Below are positions 50,801-61,649 of a stretch of 64,000 nucleotides of DNA, piece by piece (position 1 is the stretch's first letter; each line of letters begins with the position of its first letter). The notes below the pieces were generated by a model. That model did no database searches and had not been told where the DNA came from. It was given only the letters and a program-made list of their open reading frames with translations. Origin of the DNA: Brienomyrus brachyistius. Lineage: Eukaryota; Chordata; Actinopteri; Osteoglossiformes; Mormyridae. The stretch covers positions 12,489,754-12,553,753 of the forward strand of contig NC_064555.1 in NCBI RefSeq assembly GCF_023856365.1. Direction: 5' to 3'. A program made the translations under genes and the position numbers.

Positions 50801-53800
50801 AGTACTCCACTAAGCTGGAAGGCACAAGTCTTCAGGATCCTGGGGCTCACACCATCAGGGCCTGCAGACTTGCCTGCATGAAGTCTCTTCAACTGCCCTT
50901 CATCCTGTGCAGCGGTGATGTTCGTAGGGGAGGTGTCATGTAGGGGAGGTGTGAGGGTGTTACCCCGGAGAGTGCAGTCAGACAGGGTGTCTGGGGCGAA
51001 GGTGTTAGCAAGGCATTCAAGTGGAGATGAGGGGGGGTGAGAGGCAGAAAGGGGGAGGGGGGCGAATGTAGGGGGTGCAGACTGCAGTGATGTTATTGGG
51101 GTGACCGTTGGGGAGTGAGCTGGTGTTGCTATGTCAAATCTGTCAAACAGATTCAGCTCATTAGCCCATTCCTCATTGCCCTCAACTCCATAACAGGTGT
51201 TAGGTTTGTAACCTGTGATGGTCCTCATGCCACTGCACACCTCTCTGATGTTACTGTGTTGAAGTTTCCTCTCCAACTTTCTGCTGTAATTCCTCCCTGA
51301 TCTATGATTTAAGCTTCCGCTGTATTTCTCGCACCTCTTCCCCGTTTATAACTTTGAAAGCCTCTTTTTGTCATTCAGGAGGGTTTTTATGTCCTTTGTT
51401 ATCCATGGCTTGTTGTTTGGGTAATAACAGACAGTCCTTGCTGGGACAATGGTGTCCACACAGAAGTTAATGTATCCAGTGATGCAGTCTGTAAGACCGT
51501 CACTGTCGTCATTGTGTGGCTCACAAAGTGCCTGGCAGTCTGTCTCCTTGATGCAGCCCTGTAGTGTCATATTGGCCTCATCCATCCATCTCCTCACTGT
51601 TTTTGGAGTTGCTGGCAAACTGTTCACAACAGGCACATAGCAGGATGAGAGGCGAATCAAGGTGTGATCAGATTTTCCCAGCGGGGGGAGGAGGGAAGAG
51701 CTGTAAGTGTCCTTAACATTAGCATACAGCAGGTCTAATGTCCTTCCTTCACTGGTAGGACAATTTACAAAGTGGGTGAAAGTGGAGAGAGTCCTGTTCA
51801 TATTCACGTGGTCGAGATCAGCTGAGATGGCAGTGAATGCATTCAGATGCTGAGTCTGTAACCGGGTTATTTCAGAGTGAATGACGTCACACGCTGTGTT
51901 CGGGTTTGCAGAGGGGGGAACATAAACAGCCACCATGATTACATGGGAAAATTCCCTGGGCAGATAATATGGGCGAAGTCCGACGGCACACAGTTCAACA
52001 TCCGAGCAGCAGACGCCTCTTTAACAGTGATGTGAGCAGGATTACACCACCGTTCACTCACCAGCACAGCACGCCCTCCCCCTTTACTCTTACCGCTTGC
52101 GGCACAGTCTCTGTCGGCACAGACCGTGTGGAAGCCCATGATCGCAGTCTTGACATGGGGGACATCCTGGTGCAGCCATGTCTCAGTGAAGCACATTAAA
52201 CTGCATCCCCGATACTCCCTCTGGCTCTGTGTTAACGCCGTCAGTTCGTCCATCTTATTGCCCAGAGATCTTACATTCCCCATAGTGATTGCTGGGAGAC
52301 ACAGCTTACAAGTTTTTTCTCTAAGCCTTTATTGTCTCAAAGCCTCCCTCTTCCTCCGTAGCTTTTTTAAAATTTCCTCTGCATCCTCTGTGTCTTTCGC
52401 TGAACTTCCACAGCGAATTCAAAGGGCCCCACGAGGAATGGCTGATGTTAATGCGACTAACAGAGAGGCTCGCTCTTCTCTCCTGTTTGGCACTGATCCC
52501 GACCTGCCTACTTTATTCCTGTCCGCACCCCCCCCTCCTGAGATCCCCCCTTGAACACACAGGCCTGCCGATGTGATTATAACCCACAGGCCTGCTGAGT
52601 TTATCAGCAGTAAAACCCCTCTGTGTCTATGAGACACGCGATTCCTGGTACACACTGTATGTGTGAATCTGTGTGTCAGTATGTCTGTGTGTGAGCGTGT
52701 GACAGTCATGCTGTCTAACAGCTGTGATTCACAGAGGAAGAAGAGAACTGACCTAGGATCAGATTCAGAAGAGAGACTGATTTCACAGTCAGTGATGCTG
52801 TCTAACCTCACAGTAACTATCATCCTGTGGGCTGAAGCTGCACTTCCTCACAGCCTGATCTTCTCCCTGCAGGGACCAAAAGACATTCCTTGCTCACACC
52901 CTCACTGCGCCAGACTGACTATTACTAATCAAAAGGTCGGCTAATAACTATTCACCTGCATATCTGTGTGATGGTCATGTGACTAGCGAGGCTGAATGGG
53001 GATTGGCTGCTCAGTGCAGCTGACACACTGGACACTGTGTCCCCCTCTGGCCAGAATCCCTCCCCTCCGTCAGCAAAACAGAGTGTGGAGCTACAGCTGA
53101 CAGACAGGCGTGACCAGCTGCTCCGGGGCTGATGTCTGCAGAACAATCAGGCGTCTCACAGGCCAGAAGTGCATCTACACGACTGGTTGAGAACTCCTGT
53201 GGACCCAGGCTGCCTGACAGCATGCAGGTACATGCAGAGCTGGATAAATCCCTGCAGAAGCCCTCCTGTGCTAACTGGTTGGATGGAGGATGGGGCTGTA
53301 AAGAGCAGCTGAATTCTGGGAAGCAATAAACTCACTGGTGTCATCCGTCACTGCGATGTGCTACACGGACAGAGGGAGAAACTGCACTCAAGCAGCTGAG
53401 ATGAAACTGAATAGAATTCACAGCTTCCTTAGAAAATAAATAATATCCGCAGCGAATCTAATACTCTCAACCAAAACCCACAAAGTTCCTAAGAGTGGCT
53501 GTTCTGAAATCATAAAGCTAGAAAAATTTCTAACGTAGTATGAATTTCATAAGATGTCAAATAAATAGACGTAATTTATTGGTAATTTCATGTTGGTCGA
53601 AGTTTCCGCTTTTTAACAAATGTATAAGGTTATTTTTTTTATACAAATCAATTCAGGGAAAACATAAAAATGTGTTCAGAGGTGCAAACTCCCACGGGTT
53701 TGGGTAACACGCTTTCAGACTCTCATGCAAAAAATCCTATGGCAAATCTAAATTATTCCATTATGAACTATGAGCTTATCATTCCTTTGCCTTGTTGCTC

Positions 53801-56800
53801 TGACAAATACAAAACGAATGAGAAAACATTATATGCGTCACCTTTTATTGTCTTTTTTAAATAATAAGATCGTACGTGCCCATACCCAACTGTAATAGCG
53901 ATTAAAGCGATATGTTCTTTTATCATTTATGTTAAAGCGAGGCTTTTATTTTATTACTGTTGTGGGATTAAGATTAATTTCACAAGATGAATCTACGGAA
54001 ATCAATACTTAAATCAATGAGCACAAACACATAGGACATAAACACGACTATTATGGGTTTTACGGCTTTTCTGGGGGTCATAGACTCCGCTGCTGTGAGG
54101 ATTACTGACTGTCTCAATGTTGTTTTGATGGGTTAGCGGTATGCTAATGCACCTTTTATTAACAAAAACAAAAGGTGTGATACACTGAAGTATGTCACTG
54201 CTGGTGGTTAAAAGGAGGTCGCTGATTTTACTGGTGATAGGACCTTTCTGAAACAATCTCAGCAAAAAGAAAATGCAGCATAAATTTGGAAAACTATTCT
54301 CACAAAAGTTTTAAACCCTGCTGTGTAATGTATGTCCTAAATCACAGTCTTTGCGATTTGCTAATCGCGTTGTTTCGAATCGCGATTTCAATTTGATAAA
54401 TCGTTCAGCCCTAAAGTACGCTTGTAATTGAAAGATTGCAGGTTCGAATCCCTGACCAGCAAGGCACCACTGAGGTACCATGAGCAAGGTACCACCCCCA
54501 AACACTGCTCCCCGGGCGCTGAATTAGCTGCCCCCTGCTATGTCATGATGCCACATATGGGTTAAATGCAAAGAACACATTGTGCTGTTGTGCACTGTGG
54601 GGTGTCAACAATGACAACTAAATTCTAATTCAAATTCTGTGTATAAAGGAATGACCACGTCCTCAAAGTGTGCCAATGCAGGTATCATGGACCAATCAGA
54701 GGCTGGGTGGGGAATTCATACATTTATTTGGGGGCAGGTGCTGGGGGACAAACCCCTAAATGACTTCACTGGTGTGAATTTGCATGCTGTGTGTGATGCA
54801 GAAATACTGGGAGATTTTATAAAGTATAGATCTACCTTTGGTGCTACACAACAGGGATGCTGAGTCTACTGACCCCTGCTGGTGTTTCCCTGACACTGAG
54901 ATGTGCAGAATTCAAAAAGTCCAGAATAAAAACATTGGCTTGCTTCCTTCCTATTTACAACAACCAAAACATTCTGTCATTGGTTGCCATTTGCCCAGCC
55001 TCGGTGCTGCAAGCTTGTGATTGGGTGGGCCAGGCATCCCCTGGGCTTAATCCCCCCCACAGGGCTGAGCCTGCCTACAGCCAAGCTATGCCTTGTCTGG
55101 GAATATTAACATGCATCAATAATCATAAGTGCCTCCACTGTTCATGTATGTATTATAAAAATATGAATTATAGACCAGAGGTCACTGATAAAGTGAACAT
55201 TCTGATCTCTGTCTTTGCTTTATCATGGAACAGCTGCAATAGTTATATTTTTGGAACATTTGTCATTTCTGATTAAGTAAAGAAAACAGCAAACCAGGCA
55301 GAAAACATTTAGAGCAACAGTGCAGTTTCTCTGTGGTTAGAACTAAAAAAAACCAACACAAATTATCTGCAGTGGAAGAAAAGTGATGGAAAAGCAGAAT
55401 GTAGAGGGATGGTTTGATGTTTAACACAATATCAGTTCAGTAAAAAACTGGTCTGTCTCAAGAATCCGTATTCAGTAGGATTTCTGTTTTACATTTGCAA
55501 TATTTAATGACCAAGTGTCTACTAGTTTTCTGATATATTTTTAACAGTCCACACGTTACCACATAATTACAAAAAGCACATTAGCAGAGTTATTAAAATA
55601 TGGAGTGTCGCTCTAAACAGATAAACACGTAACACGTAACATGCAGCACTTACCTCCGGTTTGGTTAAAACGCGGCTTTAAAATTTCTATGGCTACTTTG
55701 AAGACCTGCTGCGAACCCCTGAAATTCTGAGTGTTCCTGTCCCAGTAATTAGGATCCATAGTCTTCTTTACCCACTCCTGCTGAAGAGTCATGCTTTGGC
55801 TGTTGCTGTCATAGTGAACAAAGGACTCATGATCTATCAGCCCTACGGCCACAAACTCCGGGAAGTTCGGTATCCCTGACATGCCGCTGTAGACATACTG
55901 CAGGGAGTGAGTCACTGGGAAAACAAAACACACACATTACAGTTACAAACACTGGATCACAGTGATCACTCTATGTTTCCGATCATTTACCTAAATTAAT
56001 TTTTTAGGTATTTCACATTATTTATAAATCACATAAATAAACGTCATAAATATATATAAATGTTACAGTTCATCATATTTCATTCTTGTGTCAATTATTT
56101 TGCCTTCCTTAATAACTGTATAAAATGCAATATGGAAGAGAGGCATGTATTAATGCAGGCAGCTTTGCTTACATCCTGAATGCGTGTCGATAAAATGGCA
56201 TCAAAATGAAGAGCAGGACAGTGTGACCTTATTTTATATTTTAAATTTCAAATTGTTTTTGGGTTTTTCCCTCACATAATTAGATATTTCACAGTTATAG
56301 TTCATGTTGATTGGCTGTGTGTGATCAGGAGCGAGCCTCCATTGGTCCATCCCACATGCTAAAAATGAACAAATCGCCTGCTGCATACATTATATGCTGG
56401 AATCAATTCTTCAAAAAAATCTATAATCTCAGTGAGTTCACTAAACAAAATTTAAAATTATTATCAGTGTTAAATAATTAACCACTGTGGACAGCCCAGT
56501 GGCTCAGTGGGTAGCTGCTGTCCCCCCCCCCCATGCTGATGGGTGTGAACAAGAGCTCCAGTCTGACTGTGTATAATCTGCAGTTTCTCATGTGCCCTGC
56601 GATGCACTGGTATCCCGCCCCATCCAGAGCACACCCCAACCCTGTTCCCTGTTCTGCCTAAGATCCAGGGCTCCAGGCCGCCCAAAATCCTGACTGGAAT
56701 AAGTGGAATGAAGATGGATGGATTATCAATCACTAACCAGAGATATAAATCATCCTAACTGCACTGATGCCACTACAATCACACACTGCATTAGGATTTG

Positions 56801-58892
56801 TACAGTTAGCTTTATTTAATTAAATGGCTTCAAAGGATCCAGTACCACTAATGAACACTGAGAGCTGTTTGTAATACCGCTCATTCCTCTGTATAACAGG
56901 CCTTTAATACACAGCAGTGCTCTGTGTTAATGTAGGAAAAACAGCCAGAGAACGAATAAAAACTGTGACACAGTGCAAACACAGGACACTGTGAAGGTAA
57001 TGTTATAGTCTTCACATTTCTTCTTGTGAATCTGCAGGCAGCAGTGCAGTGATGTCTGTCTGGCTTAAGGGCGTCTTGGTCTTTTCCATAAATCTCAATA
57101 ACAGCTTCACATCTGCCTTATGTGCACATTGACCATGTAGCTCTCTGATGTTATACCTTTAAAGTCTGACTTCATCATGACAAAACCTTTATATATCAGA
57201 AGCAATATGGATCCCCATCAAATTACACGGGACCCAATTAGCAAAAACAAAATGCTGATATATAAATCCTATAAGCGGTTTAAAAGCAGAAAAGGCTTTA
57301 ACTTACTATTAAATTACATGTGATTCTCTGCATTGATTGAATTGATTAATAATGATAACAGAGCAAATGTAACTGGCTAAACATCATTAAATCAACAGAA
57401 CTGGGAGCACCAGACACATCCAGGCCACATAATCCAGGTCTATTGATATTTCTATGGTACAGTTATAACTTTATTATTTTCCCTGCAGTATCCTGGCCTC
57501 CCATTCAGGGGCCCCTGCCTTGGGCCCATTGCTGCCTGATACAGGCTCCAAGCCCCGAGAACCTGACCGGGAAGCTGTGGGAAGGTTTATTTATCTGGCA
57601 GATGTTTTATCGAAAGTGACATACAAGTGATGCACATAAAACACGACAGCTGTGGCATGTGCTAAATCAGTAAATATAAATGTATGATTCACGGATTAAT
57701 TGTATTCATGATTATTAAATTGTAATTCTTAATACAGCAGTTCAACAGTATCTTGATTATATACAGGCCTTCAATAATCAAACAGCATTTAATCGACATA
57801 TATACGAAAAAAACAAAGACAAAACAAAAAAAAGTGAAAATGAAGGCGAAAACGCCACTTTCTTTATCTACCCAAAAAATATTCAGTCCAGACCAATAGC
57901 GCCCTCTTGTGTACTAATGGAGCTATAGGTCAAAAATGCCCGGCGAAAAAGAGCGTTATAATAAACCGAGTGATGTGACAAATTTTGAAATTTGTAAATA
58001 ATCGATAAATATGATGTTCTTAAATAACTTTGGGAATTTCAAACCAATAGCTTGTCAATTTCTGTTTAGATTTTTTCTATACTACGTTATCTTTAAGCTA
58101 AACGAAATTCCCAATTCAGAGACCATTGTTTTTTCAAGCGTTTAAGGTCAGGAGATGGTCTGTTAAATTAAATGAACGTAAATTCATTTAATGTTCATTT
58201 CATATCGTATACTAATCGGTATTGAAATCTCACCGAGAAAGTAAAAAGAGAAAATAAAACAGACTGCTTCATAATCTAATGTGCGCTCAGGGTTAACAAA
58301 TAAGACAAAATGACAATAACAGATGTTTTCAGTAATGAAGTTATCAAATAAATTACTATGTCATGTATGATCATTACAGGTAAACCTTGGAGAAAACAAT
58401 CCTTGTGCATCTTGTCATACTTAAAATGCGAATAAAAGTTAAATGTGTCTATCGATATATTCCACGAACCACCACTATTTACATTATAGATTTATTTATT
58501 ATTTAACGTATTATACTTTATATAGGCCACATACATAATGTTAAAAATACGAATTTAAACCTAATCGCATTATATTTTAAGAAAAATAAAATCCATGCTT
58601 AATAAAAAGTTTTGTAATTATAAAATAGCCTAATAACTTGTTCAAATATAACTTACTTTTGGCTTGATAAAGCAATAATTTTTAGATATAAAATTAAACC
58701 GTTTAAATCTAAAATATGGTCGCAACTGAATACCGATTACCGAGATATCTCAAAAATAAAAGCCACTTAACAGAGGTCTTTTACTTTAGAAATAACTGAA
58801 GTTTTAAAGTAAAATCAAATTTATTACAACTTACCTGCAAATATGGAGTCAATGCCGAACAAAATGAGTGCAAATAGCAGAGCTTTCCGCAT
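41857..58892 (-). CDS. MHC class I heavy chain (classical-type, U lineage)
   Basis: Presents peptides at the cell surface with beta-2-microglobulin. Coding exons (minus): 58892-58835 leader, 55914-55654 alpha1, 43863-43585 alpha2, 42768-42466 alpha3, 42375-42277 transmembrane, 42106-42089 and 41906-41857 tail; all phase 1; 355 aa. The 19-residue signal peptide ends SIFA before VTHSLQYVYSG. The peptide-end anchors are kept: Tyr7, Tyr59, Arg84 (Arg is usual in fish), Thr143, Lys146, Trp147, Tyr159, Tyr171. N-glycosylation site NQT at Asn86. Cys101/Cys164 and the alpha3 Cys pair are present. One membrane helix (IIVGFVAAALALVAVVTGVV) is followed by RRSR and a SDTDSENSS tail. These features fit a classical, peptide-binding molecule. 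Intron 2 is 11.8 kb. Lineage naming (UBA-type) needs a tree. Confidence 0.95.
42899..43585. other. Class I intron 3 with homopolymer runs
   Basis: Contains several C/G runs (CCCCCCCC near 42901 and 43195, G9 near 43262). No other feature is seen. Confidence 0.4.
44227..44917. repeat. Direct repeats flanking a solo LTR (class I intron 2)
   Basis: Two about 85-bp copies of one sequence (TTTGCCGG..GTGAG..., ending AGTATTACCAT.ATAC) lie at 44227-44312 and 44832-44914. They flank the LTR at 44314-44760. They are too long and diverged to be a target duplication, so an older tandem repeat or two related MITEs is likely. Confidence 0.55.
44314..44760 (+). mobile_element. Solo LTR related to the 23-29 kb retrovirus
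   Basis: Starts TGGAATATAAAG. Near its end it has TTGCAATAAAGACTGAATCTG and CCTGATTGGC, matching the R/U5 part of the LTR at 29015-29591 in opposite orientation. It ends ..GTGTGACA. It lies in class I intron 2, so LTR sequence of one retrovirus family occurs in two parts of this region. Confidence 0.65.
44967..45033. repeat. (CA)n(CAGA)n microsatellite in class I intron 2
   Basis: A CA run, five or so CAGA units, then CA and CATA. Typical polymorphic simple repeat. Confidence 0.9.
45050..49017. other. GC-rich part of class I intron 2
   Basis: About 4 kb with clearly higher GC and CpG than the AT-rich flanks and with long G/C runs (G18 at about 46274, G10 at about 48119, C12 at about 48810). 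Open frames here (for example 45364-45747 minus and 46635-46949 plus) show no recognisable domain. A SINE tail-like piece lies near 46600-46690. No gene is called. Confidence 0.45.
47308..47379 (+). pseudogene. tRNA-Gly(GCC)-like pseudogene
   Basis: 72 bp co-linear with tRNA-Gly-GCC. GGTTCCCTGGTAGAATCC matches the D-arm/A-box, CCTGCCGCATG keeps GCC at the anticodon position, TGTTCGAGTCC is the B-box, and a T7 run (pol III terminator) follows. The acceptor stem no longer pairs (TTAGTTA against AGGGCA), so a working tRNA is unlikely. It could also be the head of a tRNA-Gly SINE. Confidence 0.6.
49018..52300 (-). mobile_element. Decayed Rex1/CR1-like LINE in class I intron 2
   Basis: Minus-strand pieces in order: endonuclease start (52283-51939, with GNVRSLGNKMDEL and ETWLHQDVPHV); endonuclease end (51936-51346, with TLDLLYANVKD and GKSDHTLIRL); RT start (51276-50527, with AGKSAGPDGVSPRILK and YRPMALTSHIVKTLERLI); RT middle (50519-50298, with FDTIRPALLGDKL); and RT end (50343-49693). 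Frameshifts separate all pieces, and the endonuclease GDFNH motif is altered to SADLDH. The 3' UTR reaches about 49020. A younger SINE is inserted in it at 49204-49555. Confidence 0.8.
49204..49555 (+). mobile_element. Full-length SINE in class I intron 2
   Basis: GGGGGCGGCATGGTGGTGCAG head, B-box GGGTTCGAGTCTCC and (ATGG)n tail. A 9-bp duplication ATAAAAACC flanks it (49195-49203 and 49556-49564). A small internal deletion removes part of the 'ggagttgctaaattgcccatag' segment. Confidence 0.9.
52301..55653. other. Remainder of class I intron 2 next to the alpha1 exon
   Basis: No gene is seen. About 54412-54640 is a plus-strand SINE of another family: a GCAGGTTCGAATCCCTGACC B-box, then CACTGCTCCCCGGGCGC. 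The rest is unique; it becomes strongly AT-rich from 53.4 kb on. Confidence 0.5.
56488..56730 (+). repeat. SINE in class I intron 1
   Basis: GGACAGCCCAGTGGCTCAGTGGG head, 'tgccctgcgatgcactgg' body, tail ATGAAGATGGATGGATTA. Diverged from the young family. Confidence 0.7.
56731..58834. other. Rest of class I intron 1
   Basis: AT-rich. A short SINE-like piece is at about 57490-57640 (ATACAGGCTCCAAGCCCC, then TGGCAGATGTTTTATCG). No coding or regulatory feature can be supported. Confidence 0.4.
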
Positions 58893-58988
58893 GTTGTGCG
58901 AAATATTTGATTCCTCAGTAAGAGAATGTAGAACACTCACAGCTTACAGACACGCGTCCCGGGGACTGACGGACTCTGTAATGAGTCG

Positions 58989-59105
58989 CGCTTTTATCGG
59001 AGCCAAAAAAAAAAAAAGTTTTAAACCAATAGAAATCAAGATAAGACATGACATCACAGATCTCCGGGGCGTTTCGGGATGAAGAGGTTTCTATTCGAAA
59101 CCAAA
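58989..59105 (-). promoter_or_regulatory. MHC class I proximal promoter (SXY-like module, ISRE-like, TATA-like)
   Basis: Reading toward the gene on the minus strand: GGTTTCGAATAGAAACC (ISRE/IRF-like GAAA inverted pair, about 59103-59087); CCCGAAACGCCCCGG; GGAGATCTG (possible S/W box); TGATGTCA (59056-59049, X2/CRE-like); ATTGG (59030-59026, inverted CCAAT, Y box); then GATAAAAGC (about 58998-58990, TATA-like). The X2-to-Y spacing of about 18 bp is as in MHC promoters. This suggests NLRC5/RFX-type control. Confidence 0.7.
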
Positions 59106-61184
59106 GTTTTAATATGGTTCAAGGTGTTCTGGGAAATTGAGTTCAGTATATTACAGGCAGCTTCGCGAATGAAACAGGAGCGGTTGTTTCAATGCAGTAT
59201 TTACACTAGTGCTTTCATGTATGTCTTGATAAATTAGATGTTGTTTTTATAATATAATTTAGCTATGGGCATTACAGCACCGAGATGGAACTTTATGCCA
59301 CACAAGGCAGTGCTTTTTAAAAGACATCTTTAACATATTTAAATACATATATTAATATCTTTAAAGATATGCATAATTTTCCAAGAGACATGTAACTAAA
59401 GCATAACTGTTAACACTAGCGATGGACTGTCATCTGGTTCAGGGTGAACTACAGCCTTCAGCCTCTGCTGTGTGGGACAGACTCCCCCCCCCCAACCCCG
59501 ACAGGGGTAAGCAGTTATAAGATGGATGGATGATTCTGCTTCATCTTCAAACACATCCAGTGACATGATTAAATGTCCTTTTGCAGGATGAAATTTCTGT
59601 GAACCATTACGATATGAAACACTGACACTGATATTCTGCATCTTCAAATGTTTTACAGTTAAGCTGGGATCTGAAGACCATCTCCAGTATCCAGTATGAA
59701 GCTGAGACAGAAGGCAAAGGCATTTAATGCTGATGATCTCGTGACTAAGGGAGTCTGAATTGGAAAGTCCCTGAGATTTTTCAAAATAACACAGAGCTCG
59801 TAGATATTTATAGCCTTATAGCGCCTTCTACTGCCGGCAGCTCTCCATCTCTCCCTGCAGATCTCCAGTTCCATTTCAGGGAAATCACGTGAGTACCTCT
59901 GACTGGATTTCTCACTGCCAGTATTACCAGGATAACCCAGAATCTAAGAGTGAGTCGGGGCTTTCAGCGGACCAGCAAAAATGGCTGCTTTGTCACTTCA
60001 CAATTGGTAAATACTCTCCGGTTGTGTTACACAGTGACAATAAAGTGCTTAAATCATGAAACTTGAATCTGGCCGCTCAGAAGAGCAGAAATTCTAATTT
60101 CACACAGCAGGTTGCTTTAAAATACATCAGTACTGGTGTTGACTCTGCACAGCTGCTCTGCTTTATGCAGAAAGTTAATTTGGTAACATAATGTGGTAGG
60201 ACAGTAGGCGTGAGAGATATGGGTACAAAAAATACTCCTGGAGGGGTGGGGTTTATTTAGGTGATGAAGGGGCTGAGTTTGCGGTGGGGGGGCATGGGTC
60301 CTTTGGCACAGAAGGCAGGGGGCTCTCAGGGCGATCGCCCTCCAGAGGGAGCACAAACAGCTGGCTTACCCTGGACCCTCAGAATTTCAGCTCTGCTGGG
60401 GAAGACAATCCCCCCCCTCGGTGGGGCAGTCGGTGACCCCCAGTTGTTTCCCATTATCATTCCTTACAGGAGGTTTCTGGGCCGACTGTGAAGATCCCGC
60501 TGTTGCTGTCTGCCTGTATGGTTCAGAGCGACGCCTGTGGTGGGCGGCGGATCCCTGGGCGCCGTCACATCACACACACTTTCAGATGGTCTCCATGAGG
60601 TGTCACATGACAGGGGGTGTGGCCTAAGAGGCTGGAGAACACGGTACCTGTAGATGACCTCCTGTGGTATGGACCTCCTCCAGAGACCCTGTGCAGGAGG
60701 AGCTGCTGCTTGATCCACTGCTTCAGCAGGCTGACGTGGTGAAGCAGCTCTGAGGAGCGGTAGCTGGCTGGGATCCCAGACCCGGTCGGTCACAAAACCC
60801 GCCTTTTCCACCATGGTCGAGGTCTCTGCCAGGAGGCCAGGAACATGCAGGAGGAGTTTCGGATGAGGATTAGGATTTGATTGCTGTGCTTGGGGAGGCC
60901 AGTTATATACCTGGACTCCCTGATGATCAGCCTGATCTTCTCAATCATCCCCCTCATCTCCCAGACAGGGGGCAGTGTTTTGGTGAGAGGGAATTTCTCT
61001 GGGATAAGCAACACCTACTTCTGCTGGATCAAAGTCTATCGCTGCAGTTAAAGTCTCAGTGGTGGTCAGAGGCTCTGTGGTGCAGAGGCTGCAATGGTCT
61101 ATGAAATTCATACAGCAAGGCTGAAAGTACTGGGCTGACATGGCTTATGCTCCTCTGTACTGGTAAACATGCGTGGAGATCCCA
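59106..61184. other. Upstream of class I; no recognised gene
   Basis: A SINE tail-like fragment with poly-C lies at about 59400-59530. At 60464-61014 overlapping minus-strand frames are open and GC-rich, but I recognise no domain and see no clear splice structure. They may be a decayed gene piece. Confidence 0.35.
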
Positions 61185-61304
61185 TCCATCCATCCATTTT
61201 CCAAACCGCTTATCCTACTGGGTCGCGGGGGGTCTGGAGCCTATCCCGGAAGCAATGGGCATGAGGCAGGGAACAACCCAGGATGGGGGGCCAGCCCATC
61301 GCAG
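61185..61304 (-). mobile_element. 5'-truncated SINE with target duplication
   Basis: 120 bp of the tail-proximal SINE. A perfect 14-bp duplication GCGTGGAGATCCCA flanks it (61171-61184 and 61305-61318). The truncation point (GCCCATCGCAG) is the same, within a base or two, as in the copy at 22496-22614. Confidence 0.9.
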
Positions 61305-61649
61305 GCGTGGAGATCCCAATTTTTGAAAGTGACTCTTGAATCAAAGATTATGGCAAAGCTGAGTTTCAGGTGATTAAATCTCACTTCCAAGACGTGATTT
61401 TATTAAAACTAAGACTAAACAACTGATTGTTTTATTTCCTAATGTTTTTTCTAATCAGGTTTACCTGGTATTTTATGTATTTATTTTGGTTCCTTTGATT
61501 TGTTGAGAGATTGTTTACAGATAATTTATGTCTATATAAGAAAATAGAAATATGATCAATTAACTGTTAAGCATATAGGCATTTCAGTTTTTTTTTTCTT
61601 ATTATGTAAGTTAAGTCATTTTTAAAGAGATTTCCAGTTTTCCAAGATA

